Below, in pieces: positions 22,201 through 37,200 of a stretch of 64,000 nt of DNA (positions within the stretch are counted from its first letter, which is position 1; each line of letters starts with the position of its first letter). A program made the position numbers and the translations under genes. The notes under the pieces are model-generated. The model saw only the letters and a list, made by a program, of their open reading frames with translations. It made no database searches and had not been told where the DNA came from. The stretch comes from Phoronis australis (Eukaryota > Phoronida > Phoronidae): positions 142,548-206,547 of the forward strand of contig NMRA01000093.1 in the NCBI GenBank assembly GCA_002633005.1. The letters run 5' to 3'.

Positions 22201-25200
22201 CCTGCAGTTTCTCCTTGTTACCCTCAGCCAGACTGGCATGGTTACACTTCCTGGTCCGGTCAATGATGGTTATTTTATTGTCCTCTGTGTGACCCTCCAT
22301 CAACTGCACCAGCTCATCATATGACTTGGGCACTGCAATGCAGTTTTACAATAATTGGAAAGGTTCAATCACTGACACATCGACAAAAGCTGATCCCAAT
22401 GCTAATATAAAAATGACAACTACTATGCAAATCTTATTCCCATTCACAATATTATTTTAATAATTTTTTCTTCATTCCAAGCTCAAACTGTCCTGCATTG
22501 CAAACTTATACTAAGGAGACCCAATACAGCATGGTGTAGTGAGATATCAACCCATGGTCATCTGAAAGATGCTCACACTACAAGCACACGACTCGTGAGT
22601 TATAAAACAACACAGAGAACACTACAGGTGGCTAGTAATTACAGTACACAATTAAAGTCAGATTATAATGTCAAACTTTGACAAGAATGACTGGATCAAC
22701 TTCGTATTAGTCAATGAGTAGGACACATGTCACATCAAATATCGTAATTAATTTTACCAATAATCCGTGGTACTGACTCAGACTCTTCGATATCACAACG
22801 CCACGTTTAGCAGGCAATATTACTGTGATATAGCACTGAACTGGCCAAGATGGGGCAAGAGACTAAAAGGTAAAGACAGTAATGACCAACACCGTAGAGG
22901 TTGCCAAGTACATGAAAAAAAAATATTGACTGAGCGACATTGTCAGCCTTATACAAGTAAGTGAGAACACGGAACGACAGACATTTGGAGCTTTGACTAG
23001 ATGCTGCCTAATGTCTGGATAATGAATATGAGAGCTTTCTCACCATCAAATGTATACGGCAATTCTTTCCTTGCCTTTTCCATCATGTCTTTTCTTTCCT
23101 AAAAATGCACAAGTTCACGACATAAACAGAGCCCAGAATTTGTGTAACAGGAACTAATGAGTTACAAGATAATTTTAGTTTTGAATAAACAATATTCAGA
23201 TTTGTAGACTGCCATACTATTATTTATACACCCAATACAATTCATATAAAAAATATGGAGCTGATCATTTGGAGACTAGCTGCACGGGATTGATATGAGC
23301 AGCTCCACCGGCCGGCTAGCCACAAAAAACATTATTTGTTCTTTATTTTTCACCAGGTTCTTTGTAATTTATCTCATGATTTTTGACATAAAATTCAACG
23401 GAATGAAAAAAATCTTTAAAAGAAACGGTCAACTTCATTTTTTAAAGCTACTAAAAGGTACTTATTATAATTAGATTGAAGAATTCTTGTCTACAAAACC
23501 AAATAGGAACTATTAATTCCTTTCATTACTTGTCTTAATATCACTGGCATAAGACATTCGAAGGCAAAAAAGGTCGACAGACTCAGCCATTTTGCCACAC
23601 AACACATTTTAAGGAACATAAACACAGATGCTTTCAAGTGTTACACAAAGACAAAACAGACAAGACATCAATTAAAATCAAGTCCACCTGCTCTTGTGTA
23701 ACTGACCGAAGCTAAAAATATCTTAAGTGCACCCTGCCAGACATAATTTTTTAAATGTTATCCAAAACATCATTTTGCCAAAAAAAAACGAGTGCACCTC
23801 AACAATGAAAAGTAGATATAAACAGGCATAACTAACCACCTCAGAAGAATGAAAACAGTGTGAGGAAAAGTAAATAAAATTTTTTTTAAGGACATGTTTT
23901 AGTATATTACGCATTCAAACTAAGTTAACTTCACGGTTGCTTTTTCCAATGATTTTCCAGCTTAAAATGACATGGCACAAAGACAATGATTGCTGGCACA
24001 GAGGCAGCACACAGGATACAATAAGGCACAGAGGCAGCTCGCATGACACTATAAGGCACAGAGGCAACACGCACGACACAACAAGGCACAGAGGCAGCAC
24101 GCACGACACAATAAGGCACAGAGGCAGCACGCACAACACAATTGGGCACAGAGGCAGCTCGCATGACACAAATGGGCACAGAGGCAGCACACACAACACA
24201 ATAAGGCACAGAGGCAGCACGCACGACACAATAAGGCACAGAGGCAGCACACACGACACAAGAAAGCACAGAGGCAGCACATGACACAATAAAACAATGC
24301 AATGCAATGCACGGCATGTCCATAAATCATTAGTTATTCCCCGACAGTCAGTTGCCCCAGTGTATGTTCACCCATGGGAAGACTCCACCCATCAGATAAG
24401 CGTTCACATGACAAACCTGGTACAAGAATCCAGGAAGACACGATCAGAAGAAACTTTTTCTGCACACGTGCCATGGACTTAGTGCCTATGTGAACTTATC
24501 TGTTCCAATGCACAGTTCATTGCTTCCACCTTCACATTGCACATTATGTGGAATAAACTATTGCACTGGTGTCAAGTGGAACCAGTTTAACTTCCCTCCA
24601 GGGGTCAATTTGCCCCGAGCAGGTTGTTCCCGACTCATCTTACACTGGGGAAATTTCCTTAAGACAAAGCTCATGGCCTAAAAAAACTACCAAATACAGA
24701 CACAGCTCAAGTCTATCCGTGACCCAAAAAAACTTTGTCTTGCTTTACGGAAACAGCTCAAGTCTACCCACGGCCCAAACAAAACTCCCTATATAGATAC
24801 ACAGCTCAAGTCTACCCACGGCCCAAACAAAACTCCCTATACAGATACACAGCTCAAGTCTACCCACGGCCCAAACAAAACTCCCTATACAGATACACAG
24901 CTCAAGTCTACCCACGGCCCAAACAAAACTCCCTATACAGATACACAGCTCAAGTCTACCCACGGCCCAAACAAAACTCCCTATACAGATACACAGCTCA
25001 AGTCTACCCACGGCCCAAACAAAACTCCCTATACAGATACACAGCTCAAGTCTACTAACAGCTGACACAAAACTCAGATATAGGTCAAGTCTAACCAAGG
25101 CCAAAACAAAACCAATGAAGGATAACATCTGACCAGTTAATTATTTATCAGTCTTAAAGTAATTGCATACCTTGAGATCAATACTCGTAACCTCTTCTAG

Positions 25201-28200
25201 ATCTGACTTAAATGTAACCGACTTCTTTTTACTGTCTTTCCCCTCTGAATGCATTCTACTATCATCTCCTGTTTCTTCCTCGCCATCTGATTCAAGATCT
25301 GAATGGCTGTCTTCTTCACCTGATTGGCTGGATTCACTGTTCTCAGCAGCATCTTCACTATCTGATTGGTCAACTGCAGTGCCTTCATCTGCATTCTCTG
25401 CCTTTGATCGGTCATAATCGCCATCTTCTTCTAATTCACTATCACCTACAAGCACAACATCTGTAGAGCAAAAGAGAGGATTCGACATGAGAAAAAAGTT
25501 GTACTGACTGTACAAAAGTCAGGACAACTGGGTCTGTTCTTTCATCAACATCTCAGAGTTGACGGCATTTACATTGAAGACAACTCAGAGGCTTTCACAG
25601 AATGCAAACAAAAGACAAACTTATTGAAGTGGAGCACATTCAAACTGGTGTCAATCTTTGTCTGCAGTATCAAGGTGATTTGGAGTATCTTGTGTTTGGA
25701 CTGGGTACTAGTTCTTGGATATCTTGCACACATTTACCTTTTAAGTTTCTCACACTGATATGGTCAGTTACTGAGATCAGTGATCACAGCCTCAAGTTCA
25801 CAGTACAACTGCCGAGCTAGATGCCACCGGGCACTGTTGGTTAGCATCCCTTTTGAAGTATGATTTTGGTATAATTATCTACAAACTTGGGCGTAATAAT
25901 ACTGACAAATATGCTTTATCTAAACTACCTGAGAGAAATTCAAATTTACAAGAGATGCCACTGGATTCTAGTCAGGCAGTCTGCAGTGGACAGATCCAGT
26001 GTACTCCTGCAATAGAGTGCATGTTTGACAGAGACAGTGGACCACGATGTGCGTTAGCAGTTCAGACTCCAGTTTTGCTATGTAATGACTTTGTCCTTTA
26101 GATGTGCATGACGATAATTGCTGTTGTTTTGATGATCCGATCAATCAGTTATTACAGGTCATGGATATTTAATTGGACATTTGACTTAGTTGCAAGTTAT
26201 GCTGCTTGACTTGTGTATCAAGTGTTTAGAAGTATTCAGAAGTATTCTGCAGGTTAGTTTCTCCGTTTGTAATTGCTAGTCTTGTGAGTGTAGGTTCTGC
26301 AACAGTAATTGTATTGTTGTAATAGCATTGATGTGCAGTGTAATTTGATAAATTTACTATTTTGCTAATCATTAGTTATTTAGTGAAGCATGTTTACACT
26401 TGGGCATTTATTTGTGCATTGAATGTAAATTATGTGTTGCTAGCTCTGTATCAACTTGATGTAAATGTTTGTTGTTAACAGATAAGTTTTTACAGAGCTA
26501 GAGCAGTGATGCTCTCAGTTGCACTGACATGATAAGTTTGATTGTAATTACATTTACTTGACAATTGCATGTGAGCTTTGTTGATGTTGTCTAATTTGTG
26601 TAAAATGGCACTAAAACATGTGGATAAATTGCAAGAGGATGCTGGAAACTCTCTCATTCTGCTTATGGTATGTATGACAAAAGGTTATTTTGATAGTAAA
26701 CACTGCATAGCTCACTTACTGTTGTCATCTCCCATCTTCTTCTTCTCATCACTGGCGGCAACTAATTTTCCATCTTTGTATTGAACCTCGAAGGATTTTT
26801 TCTTGTCTCCATCCAATACAAAACTATAAATTAAAATCAAAATATGATGCGCAAAAACCAGGAATTATTCTTTGAAACTGAACACTGAACACTCATCCAA
26901 AAGCCAAGATCCAGTTTTCTCTGTCTTTCACATAATGCCTTGTATAAATATCAAAAATGATACTCAGCCAATCCCGCAACCTGAGATCTATCCCAATGCC
27001 TAACATGAACAGTAGATTCATTATTGGATTAAAGAATGGGAATTTTTGACGTCTACCCTTGCTCAGTACTCCCAACACTACACAGTTGGTTGCCCTCCTG
27101 TAAGCTGATATGATGACCATTTTCTTGCTGTTAACTCATTGGATTGATGTTGGAAGGTTCATGTGACCAAGACATAAGACAGTCTCTATTAATTGGTCTA
27201 CTAAAACAAGAGACTAGAATATAATCTGTTTTAAGGAACGTAGGTGGAGGAAGCGTTTTTGAAACATTTTACTAAAACTTTACAGAACCACGACAGTTGT
27301 TTCCTAAGGTGTAGATACGAAAATAATAAAAAAATCAGTAATCTGTCAACTCCACCAGTAGTTTATTAGAGATGAAGCTATGAAATGGGTCGCTCTGTCA
27401 TCATCATTGACCTCTTCACAGATTGGTGGGGGCATCTCATTACAAAGGATTATGCGACGTCGGTCACTCAAAGCAGAATGAAAACAGCCAATGAAAACAG
27501 AGAACGTGTGCATACAGTGACACCGGTTGGCAATTGCTGAATATAAGCAGCACGAAATTATAATTCACCAGTGGAATCGTCTACTATTGCTGAATCCAAG
27601 CAGAAATTCCAGATGCATTTTCCTACGAGAATATGATTCGGGTAGGACAATTGGTGTACATTGGAGAAAAAAACTGCTACTATCAATCAACTTGTTGCTA
27701 TTGTGTCAGGATAAGCAGATTTTGAATTTGCAAGAATTAAGCAGAACATATGCAGAAAGAGAACAAATCAGGGTTACCATCATTAACGAGAAACATAAGC
27801 TATTGATGAAAAAGTCTTTAAACAAGAATGATTTGCTGAACCCTATTTCTAGTCCTCAGAGGTCAGACTTAGCAAAACTCAGATTTTGTCCCTAGTAGTG
27901 GAGACTGGGCAGCTTCAAGGAGCTCCAATATGTGGAAGAATTTGTAAACCGTTCAAATGGTCAAGTCGAGGACTTGTTTTAAAATGTGGAAGTTGTTTTC
28001 TGACTTAAGGTCGAAGTTCAACGAAATGTCCCAATCACTCATGTTTGATAATCATAATAATAATTTAAGAATATTTGAAATTTCACCCACAAGCATACAT
28101 ACACGCACGCACGCACGCACAAACGTAGTACATAATTACATTTCCAGCACACAGGTGGCCTGGATGACAGATATACATAGTGTAATAACATGAATGTACC

Positions 28201-31200
28201 AGGGAAGAAATGGTGTGTTGAACCATTCTACATTGATTAAATGAAACCAACGAAAAGCAGCAAAGCGGATAAAACAAAATAACTGTTATTATTATTATTT
28301 ATACTGGTTTCATGATGGAGTCTAAGGGTTAGTAATAACTAGCTTATTCACAGTCACGTTGAATGCCCTACTTTTCGGATAAATCATCAGCAGAAAAATG
28401 GACTCGTTTCTTCGCTATCTGTTCACGTTCTGTTATTCCCTTCATGCGGCGAAGACGATCCTCCTACAAAAGCAGACAGTATTCAACGTGAAATTGAAAA
28501 ACATCTTACAACATAATATTTCCTTACACACAACAAATTGAATTGATAGATCCTCACAGGTATTCATTAATTTCTCAAGATGGCTGCTGCGATGAGATAA
28601 AACAGTCGCGGTAACAATTCAACAAGTAGAAAAATAACACCTTAAATTATGATTATATATTCCAATGTGACAAACTTATTCCTGACATCTTATAACATTT
28701 TATTTTGATCAATAAATACCTCGTAACATTTTATATATCTGCTACAAAACTAGAGGACACCCAATCCAAACTAAACAACTTGATCCTGGGAAAAGGAGAA
28801 GTGTGAATTGTCATCACAACACCATAAAAGTTTGCCTGAGTGTCTGGATGGATTAAACAACACTTAAAATGTAAAATGGAGTCAAACCATCCAGGGGATA
28901 CTTTATGAAACACACACACAACTTCGTCAAGCTGAAAATTGCCAATAAAAGGTGTACAAAACTTCCATGGACCTTTCTTCAACAGTTAGAGAATTTTGAG
29001 ATGTTTTACGCCATCTGTTGTCTACAAAATGTAGTGTACATTCTCTGATTCCATTGGTTGGCTACACTTTGTTTGGCTGACAAGTGTCCCACACTTCAAT
29101 GCAGATATCCCACAATTCCCTCACAACAAAAAGGTCAGTTCATTCACACCTCAAGTTTCTCAAGGCGTTCTTTCTCCTCCATAGCTAGTTCCTCTTCTGT
29201 CTTTAATCGATCTGTTGCTTGACCTCTGGCCTCAAACCTAAGCTGAGTCACTGCCGTGTCGTAGTCGTCTGCTTTGTTGTCTGCTTTGTTGTCTGCTGAA
29301 CTGTTCCTTGTTTTCTAGTTGGTACATGTAATAATTATCATGGTGGAACAATAAGATGTAACTATTGAGAACCCACCTTCAACAAAAATGCATTTATTTC
29401 TTAGAGCTTGCTCCCCAATTACTTACTACCCCACCTAAAATCACATCTGAAACATTTCTTGTCATTTTAATAAATCTTGCTCTTCATAAAACCAATTGAA
29501 TCTGCACAATGCTATATCTATGACAAATAAGCATAAATAATTGTGACTATAGAACATTTAAATTATGTGTAAAATAATCTTGAAGACTTGACAAATAAAA
29601 ATAATGATTCAAATATTTTTGTCACCTTAGACACTAGCATGAGACTTCTGATGTCTTTCAGTTCAGCGTCTAGTTTGTTAGTCAAGTTCAGATTTTCTTC
29701 TTTCTCCATTTGGCGTTCAAACTGAAAGAGAAATGAGCATAAGATGTGAAGAACAATGTTTGTCAATAACTTTGTGTGAGCAGAGTGCCTTCCCTTTCTA
29801 AAATTCAATATCATACAAAGATTAAAGAGACCAATATTCAATACTCCCTTCCTGGGGTCAAGAGAACCTTTGAAGTCAAGTTACACTACTTTGCATTTTG
29901 GATAACCAAGGGCACAGAATGCATAACACATTACTAAAAGATTAACAACAGGAAGCTAATACCAATGATAACACTGGTGTTGAACCTGCAGCTTAACCGC
30001 ACAACATAAACTGTGTTATGGAAAAGTCAGGCAATAATCCAACAACAAATGCTTGTTTAACTCCAAATAAGAAATGTATTTTGTGTAACACAGTAGTCCA
30101 CAGCTGTATTAAAAGTGGTCTACTTTCTTACTTCATGCCACTGGCACAGTGGAAACCTCCATTCTTGAAAGATCTGCAGATTTTCCACGTAAGGAGCCAT
30201 AATATTATTGGTCTTACTGTAAGATGGCAATTGTGCCCTAGTTCCACTACACAGTGTGGAACTTGTAAAATGGTCTACTTTGTTACCACTCCCACCATTA
30301 AACTCAAACCATTTGTGAAAAATAACCAAGCACAAAATATTAGTGAATGGCCATAGATATTAAGTACAACTAAATTGTATCGGTTTAATACAGCATTTGA
30401 TAGCTATTGCATGAAAATATACTAGTCAGATCCACCATTCAACCATGCACATACAATACATGATAAAAATAGGACAACATGACCTAGAATAACCATTTTC
30501 CATTAAACCGTCAACATGGTTAAATACTATGTTGTCGGACAGTGACAACGTACTAGTTAGTTGACAGGAGCTCTACAGCCTTATTTGGATTAAATGCTGA
30601 GGGATATTTCATATTTCAGTTTTTTTATAAATTCTGTGCAAGCACCATACAATCAAATTTACACTGTTATGCAGTGGGATACTCATTGACAAAAGATTCA
30701 AACAAAATTCCAGGGTTTCAAACTGTTCGTGAATCAAAGAAACTGTGTTTCGCCCCGTCAACTTGGTCTATCTCACGCCTCCGAAATAGAATTTGTAAAG
30801 CAAAAGACACTGATCCACTTTCACGCTGCTGAAGAGTTATACTTAGAAGGATTACTATTCCCTGTCATAATAACTAAGCGCAAGCAAAAAAGTCAGTCAA
30901 AAATGCTTGAACGTTGGGGCAAACTGGATTTTAGCCTGCGCAGTAACACACAACAAAACAGACAGTAAATAGCATGCCTGGCTTTATTCTGAAGAAGAGT
31001 TTTACAACCTTCCTTGCAAACTTCACCCAGGCCTATTTTCGTATTCACTATTATTAAAGATGAGTACCCCCCCTCCCCACCCCCCCGGTAACCTTCAGCC
31101 TTTCTCGTATTCAATATATTTTGAAGATGAGTAACTCCTTAATGTATCTCACCCTGGCCTTTCTGGTATTCGCTATCATCTCCTCCATTCGCTCTTTCCA

Positions 31201-34200
31201 CGTCTTTGTGCTGGCTGCATCTTCAGCCTCCTTCTTTGTAAAGAACCCGCCAAAGTGTTCCTCACTCACATGCTTGGCTAGACAAGATCAAAACATGACA
31301 TATAACAGACACACAACATTCCTGCTTTTGTCCGCATTCCAGTAGCCTTATTTCTGGTGCAACTTTCAAATTTTGTGGAAGTTGCGATTAATCACATTTT
31401 GAAGGTAAAACTTTTGAGTGGAGTCGGACAAGTAAAGAATGATAAATTGTGCCCTTCTTAACTAACTGAAGAATTTTTTATCATCTCAGAAGTACAACTC
31501 AATATGCAACAAAATTTTATAGCTATCTATCATGATGAAAGATGAAATAAACTTTGACGTGAAATTATAGCGACAAGCACGGGAGCAGACAAGTGCCATA
31601 TCCATGTGCAACATTGTGGATAATACCACAGAAGCAAGTAGGTGGCTGTTAAAGAACTTTTCAATTTCCTAATTTTCCTGCCTGGACTACTTTTTAAACA
31701 TGACTTGGTCCATTAAGAAGTTAAATTAGTAATTTTTACATCACCTACTTATCCCAGCAGGCTGTGGCTTTAAAGAGAGTGTGTACTGCATTTTGGCTCC
31801 TTCAATCTCAATACACTGTCCTTTGAAAATAATTAGTGCATCCCCTTGTTCCAGTATAAGCCCACCTCTCACCTTTGGGTTATTTTTAGTATATGTCCAC
31901 TCACCAAGGTGTATATGTCCACTCACCAAGGTGTATATGTCCACTCACCAAGGTGTATATGTCCACTCACCAAGGTGTATATGTCCACTCACTAAGGTGT
32001 ATATGTCCACTCACCAAGGTGTATATGTCCACTCACCAAGGTGTATATGTCTACTCACCAAGGTGTATATGTCCACTCACCAAGGTGTATATGTCCACTC
32101 ACCAAGGTGTATATGTCCACTCACCAAGGTGTAAGCCAATCAACTCAGGTAAAAGCCCACCTAATCCGGTATAATCTCTCCTAGTTGAGAATAGCCCCCC
32201 CCAATTTCGCTCAAGAATTAACAAACTTCATCAGATAAAAAGCCCATTTTGACTCTATTAATACCTCCCTAGAGTGCACAACAATTCATCAAATCAACCT
32301 GTCTTCACTTGCGCCCTTCTCGAGCAGCCTAGCAAAACAGACCGCGGACACAGCACACATGATACCAGTCTATGGACACATGCACAAAGGTGCAATACAG
32401 ACCCATGGGCTTATACAGGAATATCTGATATAAGGGCACTCTAGTATAAGCCATCCCATTTGTGGAATCCAGAGTTAATAAACTAGCGGATACAATACTT
32501 TAAAACAAAACCTTGGGTTCAATGTCTCCAAACATTTAAGATGTCATCACAACACTATACTTACCACTAAGCCGGCCAATATCTTCCTCGTCTTCATCAC
32601 TCTCCACTAGGGGAGCTTCAAACTTCTCAATCTGTGACAGACTCTGGCCATAATGAGTTAGTTCTTCATCCTCATTGTTCAGTTTGAACACATCAGCCTT
32701 CTCATGATGCTTCTGTAAAACAGTGATAAGGCATAAGGTGATATCAACATAGTTTGGCCAACCCTTTTGCACACAATCAAAGATATCTGTGGAGCGGCAC
32801 ACATCAAAACTGTGTTTGCCAACATTGGGTTACCATCATGGAAGTATGAATTTGCCACTGTGAATAAAAAGAGCAATGGTAAGTCGTTGACATGTGCCCA
32901 CAGTGCATCGCATATGTTTTGTTTCTAAGTGAAACTGCTGCAGTAGTCGAATCAGACCTAAAATCAAATGGTGTCAGGTTGAGGAACACATGGTCATCAT
33001 ACTCTGTAAAGCTAAATTGAAACCATCGAATGTTCTTCCCCAAAAATAGCAAGTAGAAAGTGCTGCAGAGGTTGAATCCATCCGAAAATCAAATGGTGTC
33101 AGGGTATACCTCTGAGTCAAGGTTTATCGAAATCCATAAGTTGGTTCTCTTGATATCATCCAGAAACACTCCTCCCCCAAACAACACTTGAAAAGCCCCC
33201 TTGATGAGAACTGAATACCGACTAGAGGGTGCTGCAATGGTCAAGTCCACCGAAAATTCAATGATACCCTTACATTGACATCATATACCTCTGTGTCAAC
33301 ATACATTGAAATCCTTCACTCGGTTCTCTACATATCATCTGGAAACACTCTCACACAAAAAGGCCCCTAGGAGGCACTGCGGTTGTCGAATCCACACACA
33401 AATCAGTAAATGCTAGTGCAATCCTCAAACAACACTTGAAAAGCCCATGTCAAAAATGAAACAACAACTAGGAGGGGCTACAGTAGTCAAATCCACCCAA
33501 AAAAAAATGGTGTCACCACATCACCATCACAAACCCTGTGTCAACTTAAATTGCAATCCTTCATTCGGTTCTCTACATATCATAAGGAAACATCCACACA
33601 CAAAATGGCCACTAGAAGGCAAATGGTGCCAGCGCAATCTCATTTTATACCTCTCTGTCAAGTGTCAATAAAATCCACCTATCAGTTCTTTAAATATCAC
33701 CTGGAAACGCTCTTCTCCCAAACAACACGTGAAAAGCCCTCGTCGATAACAAAATGGACCAAAATACTGCCACCCCATTAATACCACACACCTTTATGTC
33801 AAGTTTCACTGAAACCTGTTAATCCGTTGTCTAGATATCATCTGGAAACGTTCTCCTCCAAAAAATACAGAAAAACCACGGATCCCTGATCCCAGGGTGC
33901 AAAACAGATTGAAAGGTGGCATGAACCGTTGTAGTGATGCCCTACGTACATCCTTGTGCCAAGTTTCAACAAAATCTGACCAGCAGTTTTTGAGATATTG
34001 AGTGGACACCTGGACAACAGGACAAAATGACGACAATATGTGTCCACATGCACACGCCCACGCACACACACGTATATGCGGGCACATAAAAAGGATAAAT
34101 TCCAGTGTTCTTTCCCTGGAAAGAACAGAAAGTGTTAAAAGAAATACTGCTCTACAATGATTTTTAAAATTGTGTCAAGTTACAAGGTTTATCCATGGAT

Positions 34201-37200
34201 AATCACTTGTCTTTCAAACAAGATGCTGAGATTTTCTGCACGAACGCATCCATATAACTCAATTTTGAATGGGCTAGCTGATAACTGAAACTTTGCGAAA
34301 TTTTATCTAGTATGTTGTCGACTTGTGTAGCATTTTATCATTACGGACAGGAGCCTTAGTGGAACTGTGGAAAGGTTCACAGAGCTCAGCCCTGAATATC
34401 ACTAAAGAGTTAACCAAATCTTCACACTTGAAGTTAAGGATTTGCACACATTCCGCCACTTTAGATTTACCACAAAATCGGAATTGAGATTCATTCAGTA
34501 GCGACTGAATAACAAGACCTCTTATTCACTGTGCTAGGTGTGTTCGACGAAGAGTAAAACTTTGGTAAATAAAAGGCACAACAAACATGCATTGCAAGGC
34601 TAGTTAAGTAAAATTGTTTCACATTAAAGATCAATCAATTGCGAGGAAGTAATATTTCAACTTGGAAAAACTAAGGCGTTTCATTTAGGGCGAAGAGCGA
34701 CAACTGTTTTAGCAGGATAAAGTCACCCCCGATTACATATAGCTGGTGATAGTGCCAAAGAACTTAGTGAAGACATAAAATCCTGAAATCTATACACGAT
34801 TGGAAATTAATGAACAGATTAACAATTTCTCAATGGAATTTCTGGCAATGGATATTTAATATACAACTTTGCATCAACGCTACGTCAACAGACATTTGCA
34901 AATTAGGGAATAGTTTAGTTTCCTGACTAAACACTTGGTAGCGCACTGACTATCATGTTCCGAGGTGTCGTTATTGTAAACTGGATGCTATGAATACTAA
35001 CTTAATGGATTTTTAAGTCATGTTAGAGGAGAAATATGGAGAGCAGTGTAAATTTGTGTTCCATCAGCGTAGGATGAAATCAGCATGCGACACTTCAATC
35101 ACCGATAAAACATGGCGCTGGAGTGCTTGATCTTTCCATTAATCATATTATTAAGGATGACACACAGAATTTGCGCAATCTAAATAGGACTTGAAATTCT
35201 TGATGCTAAGATATACTAACTTTCTTCAGTCTATACACAATAATTTGCCACAATTTTAGCTTTTCTATTCGAGATGAAAGACGAACACTTTAGGCAGGTG
35301 AATGTTGAGGCTCTTCGCCACTGCACACTTTTTATATCAAAGAAGTTGTCATCTTACAACAGAAAATTCAACGCTTCGTCTACTCGAGTTTCTCAAAAAA
35401 CAACTCTCAGAATAACTGCCCTATTTTACCAGACACCAGCATGGAAGTCATTCCAAACCTTCTGGTGAATTAATACTGTACAGAAGCACTTTCAAAAGAG
35501 GGGGAAGAAAATGTTTAACAGCCCACTGCTAGTGAAAATAATTGCGATAGCAATGTGAACCGAAAGTAAATAAAAGCGCTCTGAAATCGATTAAAAATTT
35601 AAAGGTGAGATCCATTATGAAGCAAAACATCAACATCCACGACCCCTAGTGCCTATTACACCAAAATACACCTTCTAAAAGATAAACCAATAACAGTGCA
35701 TTAAGTCAGTAAACGAAAGTCATCAAATGGTAAAAAATTTCAAATAACTATAGAATGCTAAGTTGAAGAGAGAAAACAATAACACAGTACAGAGAGCCCT
35801 TGGTAGATCTATTTACAAACCAAATTTGTGAAAGTTCAGTCAAAGGCTTGTGAAGCTAGAGCTCAGAAAACATCATCAAAAAATGGCCGCCACGACAGTG
35901 CTTAATCTTTCGTCCAATTTCACTGACAAACCAGAATCCTCAAGCTTTTGACTAGATGAAAATGATTTGTAAAATTAATGTTGATTGGACAAAACTTGTG
36001 ATCTCTAGCATCAATACGATAGGCAACAAAAGAGCAGCTGGAATAAAGGCAACAAAGGAACAGTCATCTTCACCAGTAAACCTAGAATATCTCAAGAATA
36101 TTAAAGTCATAGTTAGAAAGGGATTGCACTTGGAGAGATTTATCCATTTGTCACAGACTGTGTTAATTTATTTGGACATCATTTTGGTTTAGTGAAAGTG
36201 TTACATAACTTTCTGTTGTTTAGTACCACTTTCTGAGAAAGGGGATTAGTAATGCTTCCTATTCTTAGAAATGTTTGTGAACATGGTACATCCAAATGAA
36301 TATTTTTACATCTAATTTGATTGGTTAATTCATGTCTATCTCATCTCCATAATTTTTTCATTTGTACCACAAGAAGTTGTTGTTTTTCCACATTGAGAGT
36401 TGTTCTCCTCACATGTAACGTTGCAGTCTTCAATATACAAGTCAAGATTCATCTCTTGTTTTTTCTGATGAACCACCTCTCCGTACATTGCCGAGCCGCA
36501 TTTTACCGGAGCCCTACACCATTAACTGATTTTCAGAAAGATCCGTCAAGGGATGCCGGAGATAGAGAGATACTGCATGAAAATCCTGTCAATTATTGAG
36601 CAGTCACCGGAAGATTATCAATAACTGAAGAATGGTAAGTCCTATGCAAAAACAAATCACACACATTCTATAGAGCTCGAAATGATTTATCCACAAAAAA
36701 CAAATCAGAAAAATCTCACCAGACAATGCTGAGTTATAACTTCGCAAACCAAAAAATGCAAAATGACCCCGCCCCCACTTACATCTCACAACAGATTTCA
36801 ACCAAAGACAACAGGTTTGTAGCTATTCACAATACATGTGTTTTGTGTAAATTATACCGATCGGATAAGAAATGCGACTTGCAGAGTGGGAACAAAAAAA
36901 AAAACAAAAAAAACAAAAAACAAACAGATCTGATGACAAAAAACAGAACACCTGAAGAAATTTCATTTCACTAATTTCACTATGTAATAAGTCTGTGGAC
37001 TAAGTGTGGAAATCTTTAGCACAGAATTTATAGTGCCAGTGGAAGTCTTTGGCACAGGATTAGTGCCAGTGGAAGTCCTTGGCATATGAAGTCTTATGAA
37101 GAGTGAAGTAGTCTTAATTACATATCCCAACACATATGGCATTATGGCAGATATGAAATCTGATCTACTATTTCTCACCAGGGAAGCTGGAGATAACATA

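Noticed and set aside
23915-24330. Long open frames on both strands with Cys- or His-rich repeats
   Set aside because: They are produced by the 30-bp minisatellite, whose period is a multiple of three. There are no splice, start or conservation signals.
24735-25128. Repeat-protein-like open frames (YTAQVYPRPKQNSL on +, GRLELCICIGSFVWAV on -)
   Set aside because: These are by-products of the 48-bp minisatellite inside a NOP14 intron, seen equally on both strands.
27527-27895. 122-codon open frame on + strand
   Set aside because: It lies in a NOP14 intron with no recognisable family, splice context or compositional signal. The length is compatible with chance in this window.
31781-32174. Open frames with a VYMSTHQG repeat
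   Set aside because: The 22-bp minisatellite reads open by chance in two frames.
35956-36192. 78-codon open frame, possible small gene
   Set aside because: No start context, splice site or conserved motif, and it is surrounded by featureless intron.
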